Assembly: GCA_947625775.1 (NCBI GenBank)
Contig: CANQPM010000001.1
Span: 62,001 to 126,000 of the forward strand
DNA length: 64,000 nucleotides
Origin: an uncultured Lachnospiraceae bacterium
GTDB lineage: Bacteria; Bacillota; Clostridia; Lachnospirales; Lachnospiraceae
Direction: 5' to 3'
Shown here piece after piece: positions 54,605 through 62,424 of the stretch (position 1 is its first letter; each line of letters begins with the position of its first letter). The position numbers were made by a program, and so were the translations under genes. Under the pieces are notes generated by a model. The model was given only the letters and a program-made list of their open reading frames with translations, had not been told where the DNA came from and ran no database searches.

Positions 54605-55306
54605 CTATTTTGTGCAATATTTAATATATTCCTCTCCCTTTTGAAGTACGCTGCCCTCGGCTTTAAACCCCAGACGCTCGCACAAGTTTTTTGACGCTTC
54701 ATTTTCCCTGTGGACTATGGCGTAAAAGCTTTGGCAGTTAAGCTCTGACCTGCCGTACTCAAGCACAGCGCAGCCTGCCTCATAAGCATAGCCCATATTC
54801 TGGTATCTGCTCCCCAGCATAAAGCCAAGCTCAAGCCCGTCCAGCCCCTCTTTATTTTCAAGCCCGATTCTGCCTATCACCTCTCCTGTGTCCTTTAAGA
54901 CTATCACCCACATTCCATAGCCGTAAAAGCCATAGATATTTTTTATGTACTCATTCGTGTACTCGATTTCCTGTGAAATGTCCTCAAAAAGCGGCTCCAT
55001 ATAGCGCGTGACAGTCTTGTCCGCATACAGCTCATACAGGCGCGGCACGTCTTTGACAGTTATCTCCCTCACAATAAGTCTCTCCGTCTCCACAATATCC
55101 CAAGGAATCCCATTGGTCCGCCGATATACCCTGTCAATATACCTCTCGTCTATGTCCTCCTTATTTTCCACGCAGAAAGAGCCGCTCGGGAAGCTGTCGC
55201 CGCGGTTGCCGTCGTGCAGCCACACTATATATGGAATATGGCTGTCGCGGCAGCGCTGCGCCTCTACAGGGCTGTCGGTTATCATAACGCTGACAGATTT
55301 ATTCAT
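54605..55306 (-). CDS. GNAT acetyltransferase with extra N-terminal domain
   Basis: A 233-residue protein. Residues from about 70 onward are a GNAT domain of the RimJ/RimL type (ETERLIVREITVKDVPRLYE, LELGFMLGSRYQNMGYAYEA for acetyl-CoA binding, NEASKNLCERLGFKAEG). The first 65 residues (VMITDSPVEAQRCRDSHIPY, LHDGNRGDSFPSG) look like a piece of a HAD-type phosphatase C-terminal region, with TDS and a small-residue loop, but lack the full catalytic set. The combination recurs, as far as I recall, in Lachnospiraceae. Substrate unknown; it may acetylate an amine or a protein N-terminus. Confidence 0.8.
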   Translation of the reverse strand: MNKSVSVMITDSPVEAQRCRDSHIPYIVWLHDGNRGDSFPSGSFCVENKEDIDERYIDRVYRRTNGIPWDIVETERLIVREITVKDVPRLYELYADKTVTRYMEPLFEDISQEIEYTNEYIKNIYGFYGYGMWVIVLKDTGEVIGRIGLENKEGLDGLELGFMLGSRYQNMGYAYEAGCAVLEYGRSELNCQSFYAIVHRENEASKNLCERLGFKAEGSVLQKGEEYIKYCTK

Positions 55307-55467
55307 TTTTAATTTAATTTTTTCCCCCGCTTAGACATTTTTTATGGTACAATGTTCATATGTGTATTTTACTACACATGCAAAAGAAAGTCAAAACCCA
55401 GCCGCAGGCAATTTCGTGCATCTTATTGTGCGCGGCAAATCAAAATTTAAAAGGAGAATTTAAAATT

Positions 55468-55989
55468 ATGGCACAAAATCCTATTGTTACCATTGAAATG
55501 CAGGACGGAGGCATTATAAAAGCGGAGCTTTACCCCGAAACAGCGCCGAACACCGTCAACAACTTTTTAAGCCTTGTCAATAAGGGCTTTTATGACGGGC
55601 TAATTTTCCACAGGGTTATCAAGGACTTTATGATTCAGGGCGGCTGTCCTGACGGCACAGGCATGGGAGGCCCTGGGTACTCCATAAAGGGCGAGTTTTC
55701 GCAGAACGGATTTGCAAACGATTTGAAACACACCGAGGGCGTTTTGTCTATGGCAAGGAGCATGGTGCCCGACTCGGCAGGCTCGCAGTTTTTCATTATG
55801 CACAAGACAAGCCCGCATCTTGACGGAGCGTATGCTGCGTTTGGGAAAGTGACAGAGGGCATGGACATAGTTAATAAAATCGCCGAGACAAAGACGGATT
55901 TATCCGACAGACCGCTTGCGGAACAGGTTATGAAAAAGGTCACGGTTGAGTGCTTTGGGGTGGAATATCCCGAGCCTGAAAAGTGCTGA
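55468..55989 (+). CDS. cyclophilin-type peptidyl-prolyl isomerase
   Basis: Catalyses cis-trans isomerisation of proline peptide bonds in protein folding. 173 residues with [56 protein letters not shown] and [20 protein letters not shown], including the active-site Arg, Phe and Gln of bacterial cyclophilins. No signal peptide, so cytoplasmic. AAGGAG 11 bases before the ATG at 55468 sets the start; the frame opens at 55360 but that segment is not cyclophilin. An extended -10 (TGG followed by TACAAT) lies near 55350. Confidence 0.94.
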   Translation: MAQNPIVTIEMQDGGIIKAELYPETAPNTVNNFLSLVNKGFYDGLIFHRVIKDFMIQGGCPDGTGMGGPGYSIKGEFSQNGFANDLKHTEGVLSMARSMVPDSAGSQFFIMHKTSPHLDGAYAAFGKVTEGMDIVNKIAETKTDLSDRPLAEQVMKKVTVECFGVEYPEPEKC

Positions 55990-56068
55990 CATGCGACTTT
56001 GATAAATTTATGTCATTCACATTTTGTTCATATTTCTTTTTAAAAATGTTCAAGAACAAAACACGATT

Positions 56069-56229
56069 TAGACATTTTAGGACTATATACTATAAACATA
56101 AGGTGATACAAAGCAAAGCGCCTTAACAGTAAAACAGCAAATTACTTAATAATAACTTTTTCATAATAAATGCCAAGCAGCTTTACAGTTGCTTGGCATC
56201 CTCCCTTTTATGGGGATTTTTTTATTTTT
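56069..56229 (+). ncRNA. candidate small RNA with promoter and terminator
   Basis: TAGACA (56069-56074) and TATAAA (56091-56096) are 16 bases apart. From about 56103 the plus strand can form AAGGTG / CGCCTT. It then has a long unpaired A+T-rich stretch, a 10-bp stem ATGCCAAGCA / TGCTTGGCAT (56170-56199) and a last short hairpin ATCC-CC / GGGGAT followed by T7. A TGTTC-AA-GAACA palindrome lies upstream at 56047-56058. No coding frame. On the minus strand the 10-bp stem can also end the fbp transcript, so the plus-strand RNA is only a candidate. Confidence 0.4.
56170..56229. terminator. terminator region after fbp (two hairpins)
   Basis: On the minus strand ATGCCAAGCA / TGCTTGGCAT followed by TTATTATG lies about 20 bases past the fbp stop. 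On the plus strand the same stem is followed by a second small hairpin with a long T-run. Confidence 0.75.
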
Positions 56230-58147
56230 CAAACGGACTTGTGTGCATCAAAAGTCCCTGCCTGTACGCCATAAGCAGGCGCTCAAGGTCGCTTATCGTC
56301 TGCAGTATCTCCTTGCCGTTGTCCGTGTCCTTTACCATCACCCGCTCTGGCTCGACCTCAAAAAAGTTTGAAGTGGACTCTATATCCTTATTTTCTTCAA
56401 GCACTTTGGCTATGCTCTCAAACGGCTGGTGCGCTTTGAGGCGCATGCCATGCGAATTGTAAATCAAAGTGTAGCCCGCAATGCCCGTCGTCTTCTGGTA
56501 AGCCTTGCAGAAACCGCCATCTATGACAATCAGCCTGTTGTTCGCCTTTATCGGCGATTCCCCATGTGATACCTTGATAGGCGTATGACCGTTTATGATG
56601 TGCGCCATAGGCGAATCAAGCCCGAACTCGTGAAGTATCTTCACGCAATACTCCTCCTGCCTGTAATACCTGTAATACGGATTCTTTGGCTCGTCATAAG
56701 TGCTTTCGTCAACCACAAAGGTACGCTCAAATGTCTTCATATTCCTTCCCGACAGCGGCGATTTCTTGCCGCACCACAGATACCACATAAAGTCAAGCTC
56801 CGACTGGCTCGGCTCTCCGTAAAACGCCTTCCTCGCCGCCTTTGTCGCATAATCCATATACGCCTTGCCCTTATATACTCTGCCGTCAATCTTCATGCCG
56901 TCAAAATCGCCGTTCTCGTCAAGCGGAATACAGCCGTGGAACAGCAGATTGCCGTTGCAGCAGCAGTAGATATTTCCCTTCTCATACAAAAAGCCTATGT
57001 GACGCCTAAGCGTCTGGCTGTTGACAAACGCCGAACGCAGATCGTCCATAACCTGCCTCTCTCGCTCCGTCAGCGTGTAAGCGTCGTTTACGTTAAGCGT
57101 AGGAAATGCATCGTCTTTAAGCTCATATTCTTTGCCGTCAATCCGCACCGTACCGCGCGCCTTGTCTATCTTGTCAAGCAGCAGGCGGTCCACCATATCG
57201 TACTCGGGATGGCGCATTATTATCTGCCCTTCAAGCTTAAAAAGCATCACCGAAATCGCCTTCAGCGCCGCCTTCATAGGAGGAAGCGACGGATAAGTCT
57301 GCTCGGCAAAAAGCGTAAGCGAGCGCAGGCTTATCGCGTATGCATTTTCAAGTATTTCTATATTGTTGTACTTAATATTGTTCCTGAGTACATTGGCAAT
57401 GCACGCCTCACAGCCGCACGCCGCGCCCATCCACAAAATATCGTGGTTCCCCCACTCAATATCCACAGAATGGTGGTTCATAAGCAAATCAATAATACGG
57501 TCCGCGCTCCCGCCCCTGTCATAAATATCCCCCACTATATGAAGCCTATCCACCGCAAGCCGCTTTATCAGCCGACTCAGCGCCTCAATAAACTCATCGG
57601 CGCTGTCTATGTCAATTATAGTGTCTATAATTTTTTCATGGTAAACATACTGGTTGTTGTCCTCATCAGGCTGCTCATGAAGAAGCTCGTCAATTATGTA
57701 GCTGAACTCTATCGGCAAAGCCTTTCTCACCTTTGAGCGCGTATATTTTGATGAAAGCAGCTTCGCAAGCTCTATCAGATTTTTCAAAGTAATCTTATAC
57801 CAGTAAGGCGTAACAGCATTCTGCGATTTCAAAAGCTTAATCTTTTCCACAGGATAATACACAAGCGTGCAAATCTCCTGACGCTCGCGCGCAGAAAGCC
57901 TCTCCTTGAATATCATATCCACCTTTTCCTTGATAACACCCGCCGCATTATTCAAAATATGGAAAAAAGCCTCATACTCGCCATGCAAATCGCTCATAAA
58001 ATGCTCCGTACCCTTCGGCAGATTAAGTATCGCCTTTAAATTTATTATCTCCCTGCACACAGACGGTATAGAAGGATATTTCTCCGACAGCAGCCTAAGA
58101 TACTTCAATTCATCTTCCGAAATAGGACTAACATTTGACAGCTCCAT
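56222..58147 (-). CDS. fbp: class III fructose-1,6-bisphosphatase
   Basis: Gluconeogenic enzyme splitting fructose-1,6-bisphosphate to fructose-6-phosphate. 641 residues, the length typical of the Firmicute class III type, which belongs to the metallophosphatase fold rather than to the E. coli Fbp fold. Metal-ligand motifs are visible as FMSDLHGEYEAFFHILN, IVGDIYDRGGSADRI and DIEWGNHDILWMGAACGCEA, with HIINGHTPIKVSHGESP near the end. GGAGG precedes the ATG at 58147. Single gene. Confidence 0.97.
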   Translation of the reverse strand: MELSNVSPISEDELKYLRLLSEKYPSIPSVCREIINLKAILNLPKGTEHFMSDLHGEYEAFFHILNNAAGVIKEKVDMIFKERLSARERQEICTLVYYPVEKIKLLKSQNAVTPYWYKITLKNLIELAKLLSSKYTRSKVRKALPIEFSYIIDELLHEQPDEDNNQYVYHEKIIDTIIDIDSADEFIEALSRLIKRLAVDRLHIVGDIYDRGGSADRIIDLLMNHHSVDIEWGNHDILWMGAACGCEACIANVLRNNIKYNNIEILENAYAISLRSLTLFAEQTYPSLPPMKAALKAISVMLFKLEGQIIMRHPEYDMVDRLLLDKIDKARGTVRIDGKEYELKDDAFPTLNVNDAYTLTERERQVMDDLRSAFVNSQTLRRHIGFLYEKGNIYCCCNGNLLFHGCIPLDENGDFDGMKIDGRVYKGKAYMDYATKAARKAFYGEPSQSELDFMWYLWCGKKSPLSGRNMKTFERTFVVDESTYDEPKNPYYRYYRQEEYCVKILHEFGLDSPMAHIINGHTPIKVSHGESPIKANNRLIVIDGGFCKAYQKTTGIAGYTLIYNSHGMRLKAHQPFESIAKVLEENKDIESTSNFFEVEPERVMVKDTDNGKEILQTISDLERLLMAYRQGLLMHTSPFEK

Positions 58148-58174
58148 AACAGCAGCACCTCCATTCCTTAGTTA

Positions 58175-58203
58175 ATTATACCCAACTAAACCCCTTTCCG
58201 CAA
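58175..58203 (-). promoter_or_regulatory. promoter of fbp
   Basis: Minus-strand TTGCGG (complement of 58198-58203) and a perfect TATAAT (complement of 58175-58180), spacer 17, lying 28 bases upstream of the fbp start codon. Confidence 0.7.
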
Positions 58204-58221
58204 CCATATTTTAACCCTCTA

Positions 58222-58320
58222 CCGTCATTTAATTATTTGTTTAATTCACACTCTACCCAAAGTCGGTCTTGACACATTCATCATACTCTGCCATCATTTA
58301 ATTATTCGTTTAATCCACAC
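58222..58320. repeat. 30-bp direct repeat upstream of fbp
   Basis: Two copies at 58222-58251 and 58291-58320 differ at three positions (start CCRTCATTTAATTATT, end CACAC). They are spaced 69 bases apart. Each contains a small inverted repeat TTAA...TTAA. Their place just upstream of the fbp promoter suggests a regulatory duplication. Confidence 0.7.
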
Positions 58321-58351
58321 CCCAGCACCCACAAAGCCTGCCAATAAAGTA

Positions 58352-58445
58352 GCCCGAGCAGGGGCATATACCCTATGAAGACCTTTGGGAAATGTCGGCA
58401 CTAAGCGCAAGCGGGCCTGAATAGGGTATATGCCCCTGCTCGGGC
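58352..58445 (-). repeat. palindromic intergenic element, copy 2
   Basis: Perfectly complementary 25-base arms at 58352-58376 and 58421-58445 share the outer GCCCGAGCAG with copy 1 at 33783-33947, and ATATACCC further in. Read on the minus strand the inner part has CGCTTGCGCT, AGTGCCGAC and AAGGTCTTC in the same order as copy 1. It lacks the 70-base stem-rich insert that copy 1 has between those blocks. No coding frame. Confidence 0.85.
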
Positions 58446-58465
58446 GGACTCACATTATTTCATTT

Positions 58466-58948
58466 TCACGCCTCACTAACAAATCCACTCCCCACAGGCG
58501 AATACTCACTCAATACATTTGTCCCCCCATACTTATCATACGAATACAGCATAAACCCGCCCTCACCATCAGCACTCACAGCAATATCTCCCCCCAGCAC
58601 ACGCTCCAGCTCCTTCAGCATACCATAATGGCTAAACTGATACCGCGCACTAGCATCCTCCTCAAGCGCCTTAGCAAGCTTGTCAATAAGCTCCTGCCTG
58701 TATTCAGGCGTTATACTCCGTTTTGTACTCCCACTAAAATCTCCTATATATCCGCCCCGCCCAAAGCACCAGTCTATCGAATCATAAATCTCTGATAAGA
58801 ATACCGCTATCGCAGCCTCTATCGTCATCACCGCCACAGGATGTCCCCTCTGCTGAAATGTCCCACTGTCATTTTCAGTCTTATCAGCACTATTTATATT
58901 TTCGATACGAGAAAGCCTCTGCAGGTCCGCTCCCCGCCTTGTAGTCAT
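58466..58948 (-). CDS. hypothetical protein, 160 residues
   Basis: I do not recognise this protein. It is soluble, has no signal peptide or membrane helix, and is acidic. A middle segment MTIEAAIAVFLSEIYDSIDW and an EYRQELIDKLAKALEEDA helix are followed by a glycine-rich C-terminus with FMLYSYDKYGGTN. GAGGGG six bases before the ATG makes it a believable gene. It lies alone between palindromic element copy 2 and a divergent small gene. Confidence 0.65.
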   Translation of the reverse strand: MTTRRGADLQRLSRIENINSADKTENDSGTFQQRGHPVAVMTIEAAIAVFLSEIYDSIDWCFGRGGYIGDFSGSTKRSITPEYRQELIDKLAKALEEDASARYQFSHYGMLKELERVLGGDIAVSADGEGGFMLYSYDKYGGTNVLSEYSPVGSGFVSEA

Positions 58949-59133
58949 TTTCCCCTCATTTCCGCCGCCTTTACGGCATCTGCCAAAACAAAAAATCTTC
59001 CTTTACTATTATATCGGATTTTATCCTGGAATTTTTAGCCCGCGGCATTTTGCTTATTCCATATTTTAGTATTTTGTGCTATACTGTCTGCATAGGCGCG
59101 TGCCGCTTAAAATAATTTTAGGAAGTGATAACA

Positions 59134-59466
59134 ATGTTTACCGAACAAAAGCTTGAACAGCATTACGGCAAAATTCCCTCAGATGCTTTGCATATCATAA
59201 GAGACGAATATAAATGGGCGCTTGAGGAGTGCGGAGTACACAATGACGAGCAGCTCAAATACATAGAAAAGGCTCTCGCCCTGCGCGGGGAAAGCCTTGA
59301 GGTGCGCGTCAACCGCAAGATTTTATTTTTATGCAAATGCGGACAGAGCCGCATTGTCACCACGAATGAATCTGACGACAAAATCAAAATGTTTATCTTC
59401 GACCAGTACAATGTGCCCTGCTCCAAGTGCCGCAATGTAAATATGTACACTTGGAAATATATGCAA
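59134..59466 (+). CDS. small Cys-containing protein, unknown function
   Basis: About 111 residues; not recognised. The N-terminal half is helical and acidic. The C-terminal half has CKCGQSRIV and CSKCRNVNMYTWKYM, a CxC...CxxC arrangement that could bind zinc. AGGA ten bases before the ATG at 59134 supports this start; a GTG nine bases upstream is possible. An extended -10 (TGC followed by TATACT) lies near 59080. A strong hairpin follows the gene. Confidence 0.65.
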
Positions 59467-59484
59467 TAAAAAAAACATTAAGAA

Positions 59485-59545
59485 AAAAACATTAAGAAGC
59501 TCTAAGGCGATAAAAGACATCGCCTAAGAGCTTCTAAATGTTTTT
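59485..59545. terminator. bidirectional terminator
   Basis: AGAAGCTCT-AGGCGAT pairs with ATCGCCTAAGAGCTTCT (one base bulged) around a short loop, with A-rich and T-rich flanks. It separates the converging small Cys protein and acetyltransferase genes. Confidence 0.9.
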
Positions 59546-59553
59546 CCCACTTC

Positions 59554-60813
59554 TTAGAATGCGTCTGCCTCGGGGAGGAAGAAGGGGAGGGGGAACCAGT
59601 TGGCAGGGGCGGTTTTTAGTCTGCTTTGCGGTTTTTGGTATTCATGGTAGTATGACGGGGTAGTCAGCAGGTAGATAAGCTCTTTGCTGTCCTCGAAGCT
59701 TATGTCGGGCGCGGCGGAGGTGGGGGTGACTTTTATTTTTTGTGCGCTGTCTATACATATCTGATAGTTTTCATTTTTTTCCTTTATGTTTATTGTGTAG
59801 CTGCCTGCCGAAAGCTCGCAATATTTAGCTTTCCATTTAAATAAAAATTCCAATACATTTTTATAGTTCAAAATCTTTATCTGGCGTGACATTCCGACAT
59901 TGAAATAGTCGCTTATTTTGTCCAAGGCATTTATTTTCTCTGTTTCGTCGCATCCTACGGTAATGCCCAGCTCATCGCTGCCAAGCTCGTCGGCAAATTC
60001 GCAAATGATTCTCGCAAGCTTTGAGAGGTCATTGAGCTCAAACTCAAAAATGCTGCGCTCGTCATATGAAATGTTGATATATCCCACAATGGTTTCTCCA
60101 CATTCTAAATTTTCAAGGGCTGTCTCCTGTTTATCGGAAGGACTGTCGTATGCGCGGCTGTCTGGGGCATATGGCGTTTCGGGCGCTTTACTGTACACGA
60201 TATATATCGTGCTGCCCCAGCTTTGAAGGCACGGCAGGAAGTCCTCCTTTGACCTTGCCGTCACATGGCGGCGGCTGTACAGCGCATAAAGCTTGTCCGT
60301 AATGGCGCTGCTGCATGGCGTCTGCCCGTCAAGCGGCTCAAATCGGTAAAGCGGTTCGCCACCAAAGTTATTTCCATATAATTTTTGACAGCAATGACGC
60401 ACGCTGGCGCGCGTAACATTATAATTGTATTTAATACCAGCCCGCTCAAAACCGTAGTGCTGATAGCGCTGTCGGCTACCGTCAAGCAGCAGCAAATCAT
60501 GCCCCGATGCCCTTGCGCTGTCCTCTGCCCTACGCATAAGCTCAGTCATATATCCCTTGCGGCGACTGTTTGGGTGGACAGATACTGTGCCGACATACGC
60601 TGCCTTGACTAAACTGTCCGTCTGCCTAAGCTCCAGCGGGTACAGGTCGATAAGCGCGCGTATTTTGCCGTTTTCCTCTATTATGTGGTGCTCCAACCTT
60701 TCAGCCCTGTCCTGCGAATACGCTTTCGGCAGAAGCTCCCCAAAGTTTATGCCCTCACCCTTTAGATTAAAGACCATGTTCGCAAAGTCAATGATGTCCT
60801 CTAAATCCTTCAT
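59554..60813 (-). CDS. Eis-like GNAT acetyltransferase
   Basis: A 419-residue protein with an N-terminal GNAT domain (AAYVGTVSVHPNSRRKGYMT is the acetyl-CoA-binding site; GHDLLLLDGSRQRYQHYGFE). A second GNAT-like domain follows in the middle (EFELNDLSKLARIICEFADE), then a C-terminal sterol-carrier-like region (YTINIKEKNENYQICID). This is the layout of Eis-type enhanced-survival acetyltransferases. Substrate unknown; aminoglycoside acetylation should not be assumed. GGGAG ten bases before the ATG at 60813 gives the start; the open frame begins at 60849. Confidence 0.85.
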   Translation of the reverse strand: MKDLEDIIDFANMVFNLKGEGINFGELLPKAYSQDRAERLEHHIIEENGKIRALIDLYPLELRQTDSLVKAAYVGTVSVHPNSRRKGYMTELMRRAEDSARASGHDLLLLDGSRQRYQHYGFERAGIKYNYNVTRASVRHCCQKLYGNNFGGEPLYRFEPLDGQTPCSSAITDKLYALYSRRHVTARSKEDFLPCLQSWGSTIYIVYSKAPETPYAPDSRAYDSPSDKQETALENLECGETIVGYINISYDERSIFEFELNDLSKLARIICEFADELGSDELGITVGCDETEKINALDKISDYFNVGMSRQIKILNYKNVLEFLFKWKAKYCELSAGSYTINIKEKNENYQICIDSAQKIKVTPTSAAPDISFEDSKELIYLLTTPSYYHEYQKPQSRLKTAPANWFPLPFFLPEADAF

Positions 60814-60926
60814 TAAAACATTTCTCCCTTTCAGCGTTGTATATCGCATTTATAAAACACATTTTGTGGGTTTCTATTGCCATAAACTAAAAACGCAAAC
60901 CAGCGGCTTGCGTTTTATTTTTGCTA

Positions 60927-61484
60927 TTATGATTTTTTTACAGCCTTTGGCTTTGCAGGCTTGTCCGCCTGCTTTTCATCAGCTGGCTTGTTTTCGGGCT
61001 TTGGCGGCTCCTCCGTTATTGGAAATATGCTCTTTATGTCAACGCCCGAATAGCAGAAGCTGCATTTGCCGTTGATTGCCGCGCCGTTGCTGACCTCGAG
61101 CGATTTAGCCTTTATGTCGCTGTCAATAATCGCCTTCTCGCCTACCGTAACGCAACCCTTTACGTCAAGATTTCCCTGAACCGCTCCGTCTATTACAAGG
61201 CTTTCAGCATCAATGTTTCCCAATATTACGGTGTTCTCCCTCACAACAGCTCCCTGCGCGCAGGTGATATCGCCCTCGATAAAGGAGTCCTTTGCATATA
61301 AATCGTTCGCCTTGATATTTCCCTTCACATTTCCGCATATGTTTATGCGGTCGCTTGAATTTATGTTGCCGTTTACTTCGCCGTACATTTCAAGCCTTCC
61401 GTTTATATCAATGCTGCCATTGATAATCGTTCCTTTAGGTATAACAGCCGCGCCTGCGCTGCCCGCTTCTTCAAAATTATTCAT
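60927..61484 (-). CDS. bactofilin (polymer-forming cytoskeletal protein)
   Basis: A 185-residue bactofilin/DUF583 protein. A short N-terminal tail precedes a right-handed beta-helix of repeated strands (IINGSIDINGRLEMYGEVNG, DRINICGNVKGNIKANDLYA, VVRENTVILGNIDAESLVID, SLEVSNGAAINGKCSF). A Pro/Lys/Asp-rich tail follows. Bactofilins assemble into filaments without nucleotide and organise cell-wall enzymes or cell shape. Single gene. The C-terminal tail KPADEKQADKPAKPKAVKKS could bind membrane or DNA, but that is speculation. Confidence 0.93.
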   Translation of the reverse strand: MNNFEEAGSAGAAVIPKGTIINGSIDINGRLEMYGEVNGNINSSDRINICGNVKGNIKANDLYAKDSFIEGDITCAQGAVVRENTVILGNIDAESLVIDGAVQGNLDVKGCVTVGEKAIIDSDIKAKSLEVSNGAAINGKCSFCYSGVDIKSIFPITEEPPKPENKPADEKQADKPAKPKAVKKS

Positions 61485-61744
61485 CTTTACCCTGTTACCT
61501 CCGTATTTAAGTTTTGCCTTTTTAGGCGCAAACTAAATATATTCATCTTATATATATTAAAACCTATTTGCGCGCAAAAATCAACATTTTACGCAAAATT
61601 GGCTCGCAGAAATTTACGCCGCTCCAAACTGTACACTAAAAAATATTTAAAATTGTCTATTTCTAAAAAGTCAGTTTGTGATATACTAATTTAAGATAAA
61701 AGTCCAAACAAAATAAAACATATCAAGAATGGAGGAGTATTATT

Positions 61745-62359
61745 ATGATACAAAAAAACCTGAAAACATATAAGCTCGCCCTGACTGGACTTATGGCGGC
61801 GCTTTCATATGTAGTATTTACCTTTTTGCAGATAAAAATCCAGCTGCCTGGAGGAGACGCCACAAGCATACATCTTGGAAACGCAGTATGCGTGCTCGGG
61901 GCGCTGCTGCTCGGCGGTCCGTTGGGCGGCATAGGCGGCGCCATTGGCATGACTATAGGCGATTTGCTTGATCCCGTTTACATAGCTTACGCGCCAAAGA
62001 CATTTATTTTAAAACTGTGCATCGGACTGATTACAGGCTTTGTCGCCCACAGGCTTGGAAAGATTACTTCCCTGCACGATTCAAAGAAGGTTTTCAGCTG
62101 GGTGCTTGCGGCGTCGGTGAGCGGACTTTTGTTCAATGTTATTTTTGATCCGCTTGTAGGATATTTTTACAAGCTTGTCATTATAGGAAAGCCTGCGGCA
62201 GAGCTTACGCTTGCATGGAACATAACCTCAACCTCCATCAATGCCGTGGTCTCAACAATAGCGGCGACAGCAGCGTATATGGCGCTCCGCCCCGCGCTTG
62301 CAAAGGCAGGTCTCCTTCCGCCTATAGGAAAGGCTGCATTAAAGGATAAAACCGCTTAA
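61745..62359 (+). CDS. ECF transporter S component
   Basis: A 204-residue membrane protein with five to six helices, the substrate-binding S subunit of an energy-coupling factor vitamin or cation importer. The N-terminal KLALTGLMAALSYVVFTFLQ holds the helix-1 AxxxA-type signature that contacts the T subunit, and the SIHLGNAVCVLGALLLGGPL region is typical of the riboflavin/thiamine-like S-component superfamily. The substrate cannot be told. Strong GGAGG before the ATG. I saw no recognisable riboswitch in the 200 bases upstream, only A+T-rich sequence with a possible TATACT -10. Confidence 0.82.
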   Translation: MIQKNLKTYKLALTGLMAALSYVVFTFLQIKIQLPGGDATSIHLGNAVCVLGALLLGGPLGGIGGAIGMTIGDLLDPVYIAYAPKTFILKLCIGLITGFVAHRLGKITSLHDSKKVFSWVLAASVSGLLFNVIFDPLVGYFYKLVIIGKPAAELTLAWNITSTSINAVVSTIAATAAYMALRPALAKAGLLPPIGKAALKDKTA

Positions 62360-62379
62360 TAAAACAGTTAAAACTACAA

Positions 62380-62416
62380 AAAAATTACCCCCGACCATAA
62401 CGTCGGGGGTTTTATC
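62380..62416. terminator. bidirectional terminator after the S-component gene
   Basis: ACCCCCGAC pairs with GTCGGGGGT around a six-base loop, with TTTTAT on the right and an A-run on the left; it also serves the convergent chemoreceptor. Confidence 0.92.
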
Positions 62417-62424
62417 ATGCATTT

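Noticed and set aside
56101..56200. c-di-GMP or other known riboswitch in the intergenic RNA candidate
   Set aside because: A GCAAAGC-like stretch is present, but the required receptor loop and paired helices are missing, and no gene follows on the plus strand.
61550..61740. Vitamin riboswitch upstream of the ECF S component
   Set aside because: The leader is A+T-rich and lacks the conserved blocks of TPP, FMN, cobalamin or similar riboswitches.
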